Assembly: GCF_030409845.1 (NCBI RefSeq)
Contig: NZ_JAUFQQ010000005.1
Location: 992,001 to 1,056,000 of the forward strand
Direction: 5' to 3'
Origin: Flavobacterium branchiarum
Lineage (GTDB): Bacteria > Bacteroidota > Bacteroidia > Flavobacteriales > Flavobacteriaceae
Length of the DNA: 64,000 nucleotides
The notes beneath the pieces were generated by a model. The model was not told the DNA's origin. It saw only the letters and a program-made list of their open reading frames with translations, and ran no database searches. Shown in pieces: positions 34,915-43,754 of this stretch (position 1 is its first letter; each line of letters opens with the position of its first letter). Both the position numbers and the translations under genes were made by a program.

Positions 34915-36360
34915 ATGGAAAAGATTATTGAAGAAAGCAAACAAGGTGAAAGTCTTGTTTTAGAGAATAAACCTGAGAATACTAAAAAACTCTTTATAGA
35001 AAGTTATGGTTGCGCTATGAATTTTTCGGACAGCGAAATTGTAGCTTCGATTTTATCTGATGGTGGTTACAATACAACATCGGTTCTTGAAGAAGCCGAT
35101 TTAGTTTTAGTAAACACCTGCTCTATTCGTGACAAAGCTGAGCAAACTATTCGTAAACGTTTAGAAAAATACAACGCTGTAAAACGTATTAACCCAAAAA
35201 TGAAGGTTGGTGTGCTAGGATGTATGGCCGAACGTTTAAAAAGTCAGTTTCTAGAAGAAGAAAAAATAGTAGATCTAGTTGTTGGCCCAGATGCTTACAA
35301 AGATTTACCCAATTTATTAAGTGAAGTTGAGGAAGGACGTGATGCTATAAACGTAATCTTATCAAAAGACGAAACCTATGGCGACATCTCTCCAGTTCGA
35401 TTGATGAGTAACGGAATTACTGCTTTAGTTTCTATAACTCGTGGTTGTGATAATATGTGTACGTTTTGCGTGGTACCTTTTACTCGTGGACGTGAGCGTA
35501 GCCGTGAACCTCAGAGTATCATGAATGAAATTCAGGATTTATGGGAAAAAGGCTTTAAAGAGATTACACTTTTAGGCCAAAACGTAGATAGTTACTTATG
35601 GTATGGAGGCGGATTAAAAAAGGATTTTGTTAGTGCATCAGACATGCAAAAAGCAACTGCTGTAAACTTCGATCAATTACTAGAATTGGTAGCAGTGACT
35701 TATCCTAAAATGCGTATTCGATTTTCAACATCGAACCCACAAGATATGCACGAAAGTGTTTTGCATATTATTGCAAAATACCCAAATATATGTAAACACA
35801 TCCACTTACCAGTTCAATCTGGAAGCAATAGAATCCTAAAAGAAATGAACCGCTTGCATACGCGTGAGGAATACATGACTTTGATTGATAAAATCAAAAC
35901 AATAATCCCAAACAGTTCTATTTCTCAAGATATGATTGCAGGTTTCCCAACAGAAACTGAGCAAGACCATCAAGACACTATGAGTTTAATGGAATATGTA
36001 AAATACAACTTTGGTTATATGTATTCGTATTCAGAACGTCCTGGGACTTTGGCTGGAAGAAAAATGGAAGATGATGTTACGGAAGAAACCAAAGCTAGAA
36101 GATTACAAGAAATTGTCGATTTACAACAAAAACACGCTTGGTTCCGTTCTGAAGAATTTATCGGACAAACTGTAGAAGTTTTAGTTGAAAAAGTTTCTAA
36201 AAAATCTAAAGAAGAATTCTCAGGAAGAAACTCGCAAAGCATTACTGTAGTTTTCCCTAAAGAAGATTATAAAATTGGCGATTTTGTAAATGTAAAAATT
36301 ACAAGTTGCACCAGCGGAACGTTAAAAGGTGAAGCAGTAGAATTGAGTAACATGAATTGA
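34915..36360 (+). CDS. miaB: tRNA-2-methylthio-N6-dimethylallyladenosine synthase
   Basis: 481 residues. N-terminal MTTase (UPF0004) domain with its cluster cysteines (FIESYGCAMNFSDSEIV; VLVNTCSIRD; GVLGCMAERL). Radical-SAM domain with CxxxCxxC in SITRGCDNMCTFCVVPFTRG, and a C-terminal TRAM domain (about 415-478). It adds the methylthio group to i6A37 of tRNAs reading U-starting codons. It has its own promoter. The stop codon is only five bases before the inverted-repeat end of the next cassette. Confidence 0.97.
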   Translation: MEKIIEESKQGESLVLENKPENTKKLFIESYGCAMNFSDSEIVASILSDGGYNTTSVLEEADLVLVNTCSIRDKAEQTIRKRLEKYNAVKRINPKMKVGVLGCMAERLKSQFLEEEKIVDLVVGPDAYKDLPNLLSEVEEGRDAINVILSKDETYGDISPVRLMSNGITALVSITRGCDNMCTFCVVPFTRGRERSREPQSIMNEIQDLWEKGFKEITLLGQNVDSYLWYGGGLKKDFVSASDMQKATAVNFDQLLELVAVTYPKMRIRFSTSNPQDMHESVLHIIAKYPNICKHIHLPVQSGSNRILKEMNRLHTREEYMTLIDKIKTIIPNSSISQDMIAGFPTETEQDHQDTMSLMEYVKYNFGYMYSYSERPGTLAGRKMEDDVTEETKARRLQEIVDLQQKHAWFRSEEFIGQTVEVLVEKVSKKSKEEFSGRNSQSITVVFPKEDYKIGDFVNVKITSCTSGTLKGEAVELSNMN

Positions 36361-36364
36361 TTTA

Positions 36365-36870
36365 TTTTTTTGCCACAGATTAATATGATTTAAATGATTT
36401 TTTGTATTATTTTACTTATATTTAAAATTATGGCAAACAAATTAATTTATGCAACATTATAGAGAAAGTGAAACTTATAAAATTATTGGCATTTGCATGG
36501 AAGTACACCGAAATCTCGGACCAGGCTTATTAGAAATAGTTTACAAAGATGCTTTAGAAATAGAATTTAAAGAACAGAATGTATCTTTTGAAAGAGAAAA
36601 AGAATATTCAATTGAATATAAAGGCAAAATATTGCCTCATAAATTTTATGCTGATTTTATTATTAATGAAGATATCGTTTTAGAGGTAAAAGCAATAAAA
36701 GAATTTTCAAATGAACATATTGCTCAGATTATAAATTACATGAAATTATCTAATTCAGAAATAGGATTACTTGTCAATTTTCAAACAAAATCCCTTCAGT
36801 ACAAAAGATTTATTTCATAAAACGTTTAAAAGAAATCTGCGGGAATCATTTTAATCTGTGGCAAAAAAAA
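36365..36870. mobile_element. inverted-repeat-bounded GxxExxY mini-cassette
   Basis: A 26-base arm at 36365-36390 (T-run then TGCCACAGATTAATATGATT) is the near-perfect inverse of 36844-36870 (AATCATTTTAATCTGTGGCA then A-run). By eye there is one mismatch. The unit holds a single gene, encoding a GxxExxY-type protein. It fills almost the whole gap between the miaB stop and the start of the sigma-54 activator. No transposase and no clear target-site duplication are present, so it would need help to move. Confidence 0.6.
36449..36820 (+). CDS. GxxExxY family protein (PD-(D/E)xK nuclease fold)
   Basis: 123 residues. The name-giving motif is GLLEIVYKDAL (about 29-39), followed by the EREKEYSIEYKG segment and a nuclease-like core YADFIINEDIVLEVKAIKEF. 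The spaced D and ExK fit the PD-(D/E)xK fold. The family ends in the typical NYMKLSNSEIGLLVNFQ. Its biological role is unknown. The gene lies inside a pair of inverted repeats, apart from its housekeeping neighbours, and is likely part of a small mobile or formerly mobile cassette. Confidence 0.85.
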   Translation: MQHYRESETYKIIGICMEVHRNLGPGLLEIVYKDALEIEFKEQNVSFEREKEYSIEYKGKILPHKFYADFIINEDIVLEVKAIKEFSNEHIAQIINYMKLSNSEIGLLVNFQTKSLQYKRFIS

Positions 36871-36882
36871 CAAACATTATAT

Positions 36883-38139
36883 ATGGAGACAGTTCAAGCT
36901 ATAAAACAACGTTTTGAAATTATAGGAAATGATCCTAAGCTTAATCGCGCCATAGAAAAAGCAATTCAGGTAGCCCCTACTGATATTTCGGTAATGGTAA
37001 CTGGAGAAAGTGGTGTTGGTAAAGAAAGTATTCCAAAAATCATACATTCACTTTCACATAGAAAACATGGAAAATACATTGCCGTAAACTGTGGTGCAAT
37101 TCCTGAAGGAACTATTGATAGCGAACTTTTTGGACACGAAAAAGGAGCTTTTACAGGTGCAACAAGCACACGTGAAGGATATTTTGAAGTTGCCGATGGA
37201 GGAACTATATTTCTAGATGAAGTTGGAGAATTACCTCTTACTACGCAAGTAAGATTGCTTCGTGTACTTGAAAATGGTGAATTTATAAAAGTAGGTTCTT
37301 CACAGGTACAAAAAACGAATGTTAGAATTGTAGCCGCAACCAATGTTAATTTATTCAATGCTATCGAAAAAGGCAAGTTCCGTGAGGATTTATACTATCG
37401 TTTGAGTACTGTAGAAATTACATTACCTCCATTACGTGAGCGTAAAGATGATATTCATTTATTATTTAGAAAATTTGTATCTGATTTTGCTCATAAATAC
37501 AAGATGCCTCCATTAAAACTAGATGATGATGCTGTGCAATTATTACAGAAATTCAGATGGAATGGTAATGTACGTCAATTGCGAAATGTAGCTGAGCAAA
37601 TTTCAGTTCTAGAAACCAACCGTGAAATCTCACTTGAAACACTACAGTCTTATTTACCAACTGAAGGCCCTAATTTACCTTCTGTTATAAACGACAAGAA
37701 AAACGATAGTGATTTTAATACCGAAAGAGAGATTTTATATAAAGTCCTTTTTGACATGAAGAGTGACTTGCATGATTTAAAAAAACTTACCCTAGAATTA
37801 ATGCAAAATGGTAGCGCAAATGTGCAAGAAACCAATAAAAATTTGATTAAAAAAATATACGGTTCGCAAGAAAATGACAGCGAAATTGATTTTGAAGAAG
37901 AACCAAGAACAGCTGTTATGACAACTCCTAATCACGAGGAACAGTACCAATCAAATGACGATAATTATTTGTTTGCAGAAACAATCGAAGAGGAAGAAGT
38001 TTTACGATTGGAACAAAAAGAAATCGAAATGATAAAAAAATCATTAGAAAAAAATAAAGGGAAACGAAAAGCCGCTGCAGATGAACTGGGAATTTCAGAA
38101 CGAACTTTATATAGAAAAATAAAACAATTTGATTTGTAG
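36883..38139 (+). CDS. sigma-54-dependent transcriptional activator
   Basis: 418 residues. There is no receiver or GAF domain before the AAA+ core. Walker A GESGVGKE is at 41-48, the sigma-54 contact loop GAFTGA at 88-93, Walker B GGTIFLDEVGEL, and the arginine-finger region FREDLYYRL. A charged linker (about 260-375) follows. The C-terminus is a Fis-type HTH (KRKAAADELGISERTLYRKI). It activates RpoN promoters by ATP hydrolysis. Without an input domain, control probably works through partner binding or expression level. The GxxExxY cassette ends only 13 bases before its ATG, so its promoter lies in or beyond that cassette. Confidence 0.92.
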   Translation: METVQAIKQRFEIIGNDPKLNRAIEKAIQVAPTDISVMVTGESGVGKESIPKIIHSLSHRKHGKYIAVNCGAIPEGTIDSELFGHEKGAFTGATSTREGYFEVADGGTIFLDEVGELPLTTQVRLLRVLENGEFIKVGSSQVQKTNVRIVAATNVNLFNAIEKGKFREDLYYRLSTVEITLPPLRERKDDIHLLFRKFVSDFAHKYKMPPLKLDDDAVQLLQKFRWNGNVRQLRNVAEQISVLETNREISLETLQSYLPTEGPNLPSVINDKKNDSDFNTEREILYKVLFDMKSDLHDLKKLTLELMQNGSANVQETNKNLIKKIYGSQENDSEIDFEEEPRTAVMTTPNHEEQYQSNDDNYLFAETIEEEEVLRLEQKEIEMIKKSLEKNKGKRKAAADELGISERTLYRKIKQFDL

Positions 38140-38208
38140 AACATCACAAACAATTTGCTCAAAAAATGAGAACTAAAATAAATACCTTTGGGGCTTTTAA
38201 AAAATAAA

Positions 38209-38712
38209 ATGAAAAACATACAGTACCTAATTATAATTGCAATTGTGTTCACTTTTAGTAGTTGTTCTGTTTACAACTTTACTGGAACTGGTAAAATAGA
38301 TGCAAAAACATTTCAAGTAAACTACTTCCAGAATAATGCTGATTTAATTGAACCAGGATTGGATCGTACTTTTACTTTACAATTACAGGATTTAATCCAG
38401 AATCAAACTAACTTAAACTTAGTGAGTTCAGGTGCAGATTTAATGTATGAAGGAGAGATTACAGATTACCGAATTAGTCCGATGACTGCAACTGCAGATC
38501 AGCAGGCGTCACAAAACAGATTAAAAATTCGTGTAAACGTACGATTCACTAACAGAAAGAAAGAAACTGATGACTTTGAAAGATCATTCGAGTTTTATTA
38601 TGACTATCCTGCACGAGATCAACTTGTAGGACCTATCAAAGACACTGCTATTAAAGAAATTCTTGACCGTATTACTCAAGATATTTTTAATGAGTCATTA
38701 GCGAAATGGTAA
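38209..38712 (+). CDS. lptE: LptE-like lipopolysaccharide assembly lipoprotein
   Basis: 167 residues from the ATG at 38209. Lipoprotein signal with lipobox FSSC (Cys18). The mature domain matches the Bacteroidota LptE family (CSVYNFTGTGKIDAKTFQVN; LMYEGEITDYRISPMTAT; DFERSFEFYYDYPARDQL). LptE plugs the LptD barrel and guides lipopolysaccharide to the cell surface. A TAnnTTTG element (TACCTTTG, 38183-38190) directly precedes it, with a TTG 25 bases further upstream, so it may have its own promoter as well as read-through from the activator gene. Confidence 0.88.
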   Translation: MKNIQYLIIIAIVFTFSSCSVYNFTGTGKIDAKTFQVNYFQNNADLIEPGLDRTFTLQLQDLIQNQTNLNLVSSGADLMYEGEITDYRISPMTATADQQASQNRLKIRVNVRFTNRKKETDDFERSFEFYYDYPARDQLVGPIKDTAIKEILDRITQDIFNESLAKW

Positions 38713-38792
38713 AACCGATTGTTTAACTTATTAAACAACCAAACAAGCCATTAATTAACGAATAAACAATTTAAACGATAAAAGAAAAAATA

Positions 38793-39779
38793 ATGAATGT
38801 TAACGATTATACTTACCTAATAAATAGACCCGATGCTATTTCCGAAAAGCAAACGGAGGAATTAGGCAATGTATTGGATGAATTCCCTTATTTTCAAAGT
38901 GCAAGAGCAATGCGATTAAAAGGACTTTATAGTCAAAACAGTTTTAAGTATAATTATGCCTTAAAAGTTACTGCCGCACATACAACAGATAGAGCTATTT
39001 TATTTGACTTTATAACATCAGAAACTTTTTCAACCATTCAGAAAGAATATTACGACAAGAAAGCTTTAGCGCTTTTAGACATCAATGTTATTGATAGCGA
39101 ACATCTTTTACCTGACGTTGTAATTGAAGAGGATAAAGAAGAAGAAATAATAGAAGTAATAGAAAAAGTAGAAACTATAAAAATTATAGATCCTATTGAG
39201 CAATCTATCCTTACTTCAATAAAGGAAGCTTCGATTCCAACTATCGAAGTAAATTTAGAAACTACAGAGGAGGCTTTAGAAACCGCTGAAGAGGCTATCG
39301 AAATTGCAACGGAAAATCTAGAAATTGGTAAACCACTAGATTTTTCTGTAAAAGAGAAACACTCCTTCCAACAATGGCTTCAACTTTCTAGAACAGAACC
39401 CATTGAACGAAAAAAAGAAAATAAAGAAGAAAAACAAGAAGTTCCAACTATAGAAATAGACAATTCTTTAATCGAAATCAACGAAGAGAAAAAGAAAAAA
39501 GAAGCGTTAATTAACAAGTTCATCGAAACAAGCCCGAAAATTTCTCCTGTGAAATCAACTACAACGGTAGCTGCTAACATTCAGATAGACATTAATAAAG
39601 ACGATAATACTTACTTAATGACGGAGACTTTGGCCAGAGTATATTTGGAACAAAAAAAATATACAAAAGCAATACAAGCATATGAAATATTAATTTTGAA
39701 ATATCCAGAAAAAATTAGTTTCTTTGCAGACCGCATATCGGATATTAAGACATTACAACAAAATAACAATAATAATTAA
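38793..39779 (+). CDS. conserved hypothetical protein between lptE and secG
   Basis: 328 residues, no signal peptide. The N-terminal helical domain (about 1-95; VLDEFPYFQSARAMRLKGLY) is followed by a long acidic, low-complexity stretch rich in Glu, Ile and Thr (about 105-240). The C-terminus is a single TPR-like hairpin (ETLARVYLEQKKYTKAIQAY, then KYPEKISFF). No family name comes to mind. It sits three bases before secG and 80 after lptE, so it belongs to an envelope-biogenesis operon. Confidence 0.75.
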   Translation: MNVNDYTYLINRPDAISEKQTEELGNVLDEFPYFQSARAMRLKGLYSQNSFKYNYALKVTAAHTTDRAILFDFITSETFSTIQKEYYDKKALALLDINVIDSEHLLPDVVIEEDKEEEIIEVIEKVETIKIIDPIEQSILTSIKEASIPTIEVNLETTEEALETAEEAIEIATENLEIGKPLDFSVKEKHSFQQWLQLSRTEPIERKKENKEEKQEVPTIEIDNSLIEINEEKKKKEALINKFIETSPKISPVKSTTTVAANIQIDINKDDNTYLMTETLARVYLEQKKYTKAIQAYEILILKYPEKISFFADRISDIKTLQQNNNNN

Positions 39780-39782
39780 ACA

Positions 39783-40124
39783 ATGAGCACATTTTCAATT
39801 TTTTTAGTTTTAATCACAATAGTTTGTTTTCTATTGATCGTAGTTATCATGGTTCAAAACCCTAAAGGTGGAGGATTATCTTCAACAATTAGTGGATCTC
39901 AAATGTTAGGTGGTGTACAAAAAACAACTGACTTTTTAGACAAAAGTACTTGGACATTAGCAACAATCTTAATTGCATTAATCTTGCTTTCTAGTTTAAG
40001 TTTCACAGGATCTTTAAGTGATGTAGAATCTAAACTTATCGAGAAATCTGCTACTACAGCTCCAAGCACTACGCCTGCTGCTCCAGTTCAAGAAACACCT
40101 GCTGCGACTAACCCAGCAAAATAA
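39783..40124 (+). CDS. secG: preprotein translocase subunit SecG
   Basis: 113 residues. Two membrane helices (about 4-22 and 57-76) flank the conserved cytoplasmic loop MVQNPKGGGLSSTISGSQML. The Ala/Pro/Thr-rich tail (about 90-113) is longer than in E. coli but usual in Bacteroidota. SecG joins SecY and SecE in the inner membrane channel and stimulates SecA-driven export. A terminator follows 20 bases after the stop. Confidence 0.95.
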   Translation: MSTFSIFLVLITIVCFLLIVVIMVQNPKGGGLSSTISGSQMLGGVQKTTDFLDKSTWTLATILIALILLSSLSFTGSLSDVESKLIEKSATTAPSTTPAAPVQETPAATNPAK

Positions 40125-40143
40125 TACATTCTTTATAGAACGT

Positions 40144-40176
40144 AAAAATGCCAGCCTGTCAAAGCTGGCATTTTTT
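40144..40176 (+). terminator. terminator of the lptE-secG unit
   Basis: The stem AAAATGCCAGC/GCTGGCATTTT with an eight-base loop runs into T6. Confidence 0.88.
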
Positions 40177-40204
40177 ATAAGAAATAATGTCAGTTTATCC
40201 AAGG

Positions 40205-40220
40205 TGGCACAGTTTCTGAA
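40205..40220 (+). promoter_or_regulatory. candidate sigma-54-type promoter before groES
   Basis: TGGCACAGTTTCTGAA fits the -24/-12 pattern: TGGCAC is perfect, spacing to the second G is right, but the -12 GC is GA. It lies 63 bases before the groES ATG. No CIRCE element and no clear TAnnTTTG box are visible in the gap. Confidence 0.35.
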
Positions 40221-40282
40221 AGTTTTTATGAGAACAAAATTATTAGCAAATAAAATTATAAACATAACATAATTATAAAATC

Positions 40283-40558
40283 ATGACTTTAAACATTAAA
40301 CCGCTTTCAGATCGCGTACTTATTGAGCCAGTTGCAGCAGAGACTAAAACTGCGTCAGGGATTTTTATTCCAGATACTGCTAAAGAAAAACCACAAAAAG
40401 GAACTGTTGTAGCTGTAGGAAATGGTACTAAAGACCATACTATGACTGTAAAAGTTGGAGATACAGTACTTTATGGTAAATACGCAGGGACTGAATTAAA
40501 ACATGAAGGAACTGATTATTTGATTATGCGTGAAGATGATATCTTAGCGATAATCTAA
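40283..40558 (+). CDS. groES: co-chaperonin GroES
   Basis: 91 residues, the normal length. Conserved segments: [20 protein letters not shown], the mobile loop [17 protein letters not shown] and the ending [13 protein letters not shown]. The heptamer caps GroEL and encloses folding substrates. It precedes groEL by 71 bases in the usual order. Confidence 0.98.
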   Translation: MTLNIKPLSDRVLIEPVAAETKTASGIFIPDTAKEKPQKGTVVAVGNGTKDHTMTVKVGDTVLYGKYAGTELKHEGTDYLIMREDDILAII

Positions 40559-40614
40559 AAAGCATAAATCTCAAGAATTAAGTCGGGTAAAACCTGAAAC
40601 AACTCAAACCTTAA

Positions 40615-42258
<1,644 letters not shown>

Positions 42259-42290
42259 TACATTGCTGACTTACAAAAGTCTCAAAATAA

Positions 42291-42324
42291 AAAATCCGAA
42301 GTTTATAGCTTCGGATTTTTTTTT
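42291..42324 (+). terminator. groEL terminator
   Basis: The stem AAAATCCGAAG/CTTCGGATTTT with the seven-base loop TTTATAG, then a long T run. The same hairpin and loop recur at 42517-42546. Confidence 0.92.
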
Positions 42325-42516
42325 GGTTTGATTTGAACGCTTTTTCAACACTCTCTTCTCATTTTCTTAAAACAGAATACATCTGTCAAAAAAAAAAAAC
42401 ATTACTTAAATTTCATAATCGAATACAACTTTGGTTATTATGGAGAACACCAATAGAACACAAACATTAGCTTAAGACAAGTAATATCAATCACGACTAC
42501 CAAAAGCCTAGAAACA
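42325..42516. other. spacer between duplicated terminators
   Basis: No gene seen. Together with the two hairpins it makes up the 299-base gap between groEL and the DedA gene. Confidence 0.4.
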
Positions 42517-42546
42517 AAAAATCCGAAGTTTATAGCTTCGGATTTT
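42517..42546 (-). terminator. second copy of the groEL-type terminator
   Basis: Same stem and loop as the groEL terminator, in the same orientation on the plus strand. Being a palindrome with A and T flanks, it can serve the convergent DedA gene that ends at 42558. Confidence 0.75.
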
Positions 42547-42557
42547 GTTCTTTAATG

Positions 42558-43241
42558 TTATTCTATTTTATCTGCTGGTCTTTTCTTTAACAGCTTCATC
42601 AAAACTGGAAAAGTCGTTATGATAACAATAATTATAATTATATATTCAATATGCTGTTTTAAATCAACTCCTTGTTTCAAAAACACTCCGTAAAGGTAAT
42701 GTCCTGCAAAAATCAGAATGAAAGCCCATAAAAATGAACTTAATATATTATAGAACATAAATTTCTTTTTGTCCATAGATACGATTCCAGCAACGATAGG
42801 TGCAAAAGTTCTGAAAATTGGTAAAAAACGAGCGTAAATTATAGCTTTACCTCCGTATTTTTCAAAGAAATCTTTTGATTGCAATAGATATTTTTTCTTG
42901 AACCAAAAAGTATCTTCTTTTTTAAACAAATAATAACCGCTTTTGGCTCCAAACCAATATCCGGTCATATTACCTAAAATCCCTGAAATAGCGACCATTA
43001 GCGAAAGAAGGAAGACATTTATGAAATCACTCTCAATATATACCATATTTTGAATTAAATCACGGCTGTAAATTCCAGCTAAAAATAGCAAACTATCACC
43101 TGGTAAAAAGAAACCTGCAAAAAGCCCTGTTTCAGCAAAAACTATAAATATAACAATGTACAGACCAATTTGAAATCCACCAACGTTAAGGGTAATATAA
43201 AACTCAGGATTGATTAATTGAGTCCAATCAAAATTATTCAT
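42558..43241 (-). CDS. DedA-family membrane protein
   Basis: 227 residues with four to five membrane segments. Family hallmarks: FAETGLFAGFFLPGDSLLFL near the start, GNMTGYWFGAKSGYYLF, and the conserved KAIIYARFLPIFRTFAPIVA with its essential Arg residues, then GIVSM. DedA/VTT proteins are now thought to be lipid (polyprenyl-phosphate or phospholipid) flippases coupled to the proton gradient. It stands alone, convergent with groEL. Confidence 0.9.
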   Translation of the reverse strand: MNNFDWTQLINPEFYITLNVGGFQIGLYIVIFIVFAETGLFAGFFLPGDSLLFLAGIYSRDLIQNMVYIESDFINVFLLSLMVAISGILGNMTGYWFGAKSGYYLFKKEDTFWFKKKYLLQSKDFFEKYGGKAIIYARFLPIFRTFAPIVAGIVSMDKKKFMFYNILSSFLWAFILIFAGHYLYGVFLKQGVDLKQHIEYIIIIIVIITTFPVLMKLLKKRPADKIE

Positions 43242-43371
43242 ATAAGCGATTTATTTATTAATTTTATAAGTTGGTGAAAGTAATAATAAATTACTTTAAC
43301 CACAAAAAATTGGGATATTTTAAAGTTTTATTAACGCTAAAAAAGCCCAAATTACCTGTTATGCTTCAATA

Positions 43372-43713
43372 TTAATTTCTTTCATATTTACAACATGTCG
43401 GAAGTGCATCATAAACATCCTGAGTTGTCTTTGCAACATCGGTATCATGGCCTGATTTTGCTATAGCATTTTTCACATCTACTAAAGAAGTTTTCTCTTC
43501 ATTCAAGATTAAGCTTAGCTTGTGAGTACTAACATCCCATACTGCAGATTTCACTCCTGAAACTCCAAAAGCAGCTTTTTCAATTCGTTTTTTACAGTCT
43601 TCACAATTACCACTTACTTCGGTTTCGTATTTTGCATTTTTTTTCTTTTTATCTTGTGCTTGTACAGCAATTGAGAAAAAAGTCACTAGCAAGACTAAAA
43701 TTACGTTCTTCAT
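43372..43713 (-). CDS. periplasmic heavy-metal-associated (HMA) protein
   Basis: 113 residues with a signal peptide (1-19, ending VQAQ). A single HMA ferredoxin-like domain follows: metal motif EVSGNCEDCKKRIEKAA (Cys-x-x-Cys), then VSGVKSAVWDVSTHKLSLIL. Two more cysteines are near the C-terminus (LPTCCKYERN). It probably binds copper in the periplasm. It is the last gene of a three-gene minus-strand unit with the TonB receptor and a Cys-rich protein. Confidence 0.85.
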   Translation of the reverse strand: MKNVILVLLVTFFSIAVQAQDKKKKNAKYETEVSGNCEDCKKRIEKAAFGVSGVKSAVWDVSTHKLSLILNEEKTSLVDVKNAIAKSGHDTDVAKTTQDVYDALPTCCKYERN

Positions 43714-43754
43714 TTTATTTTGTTATTAAGGGTTTATAAATATTAAGTTGTCTT

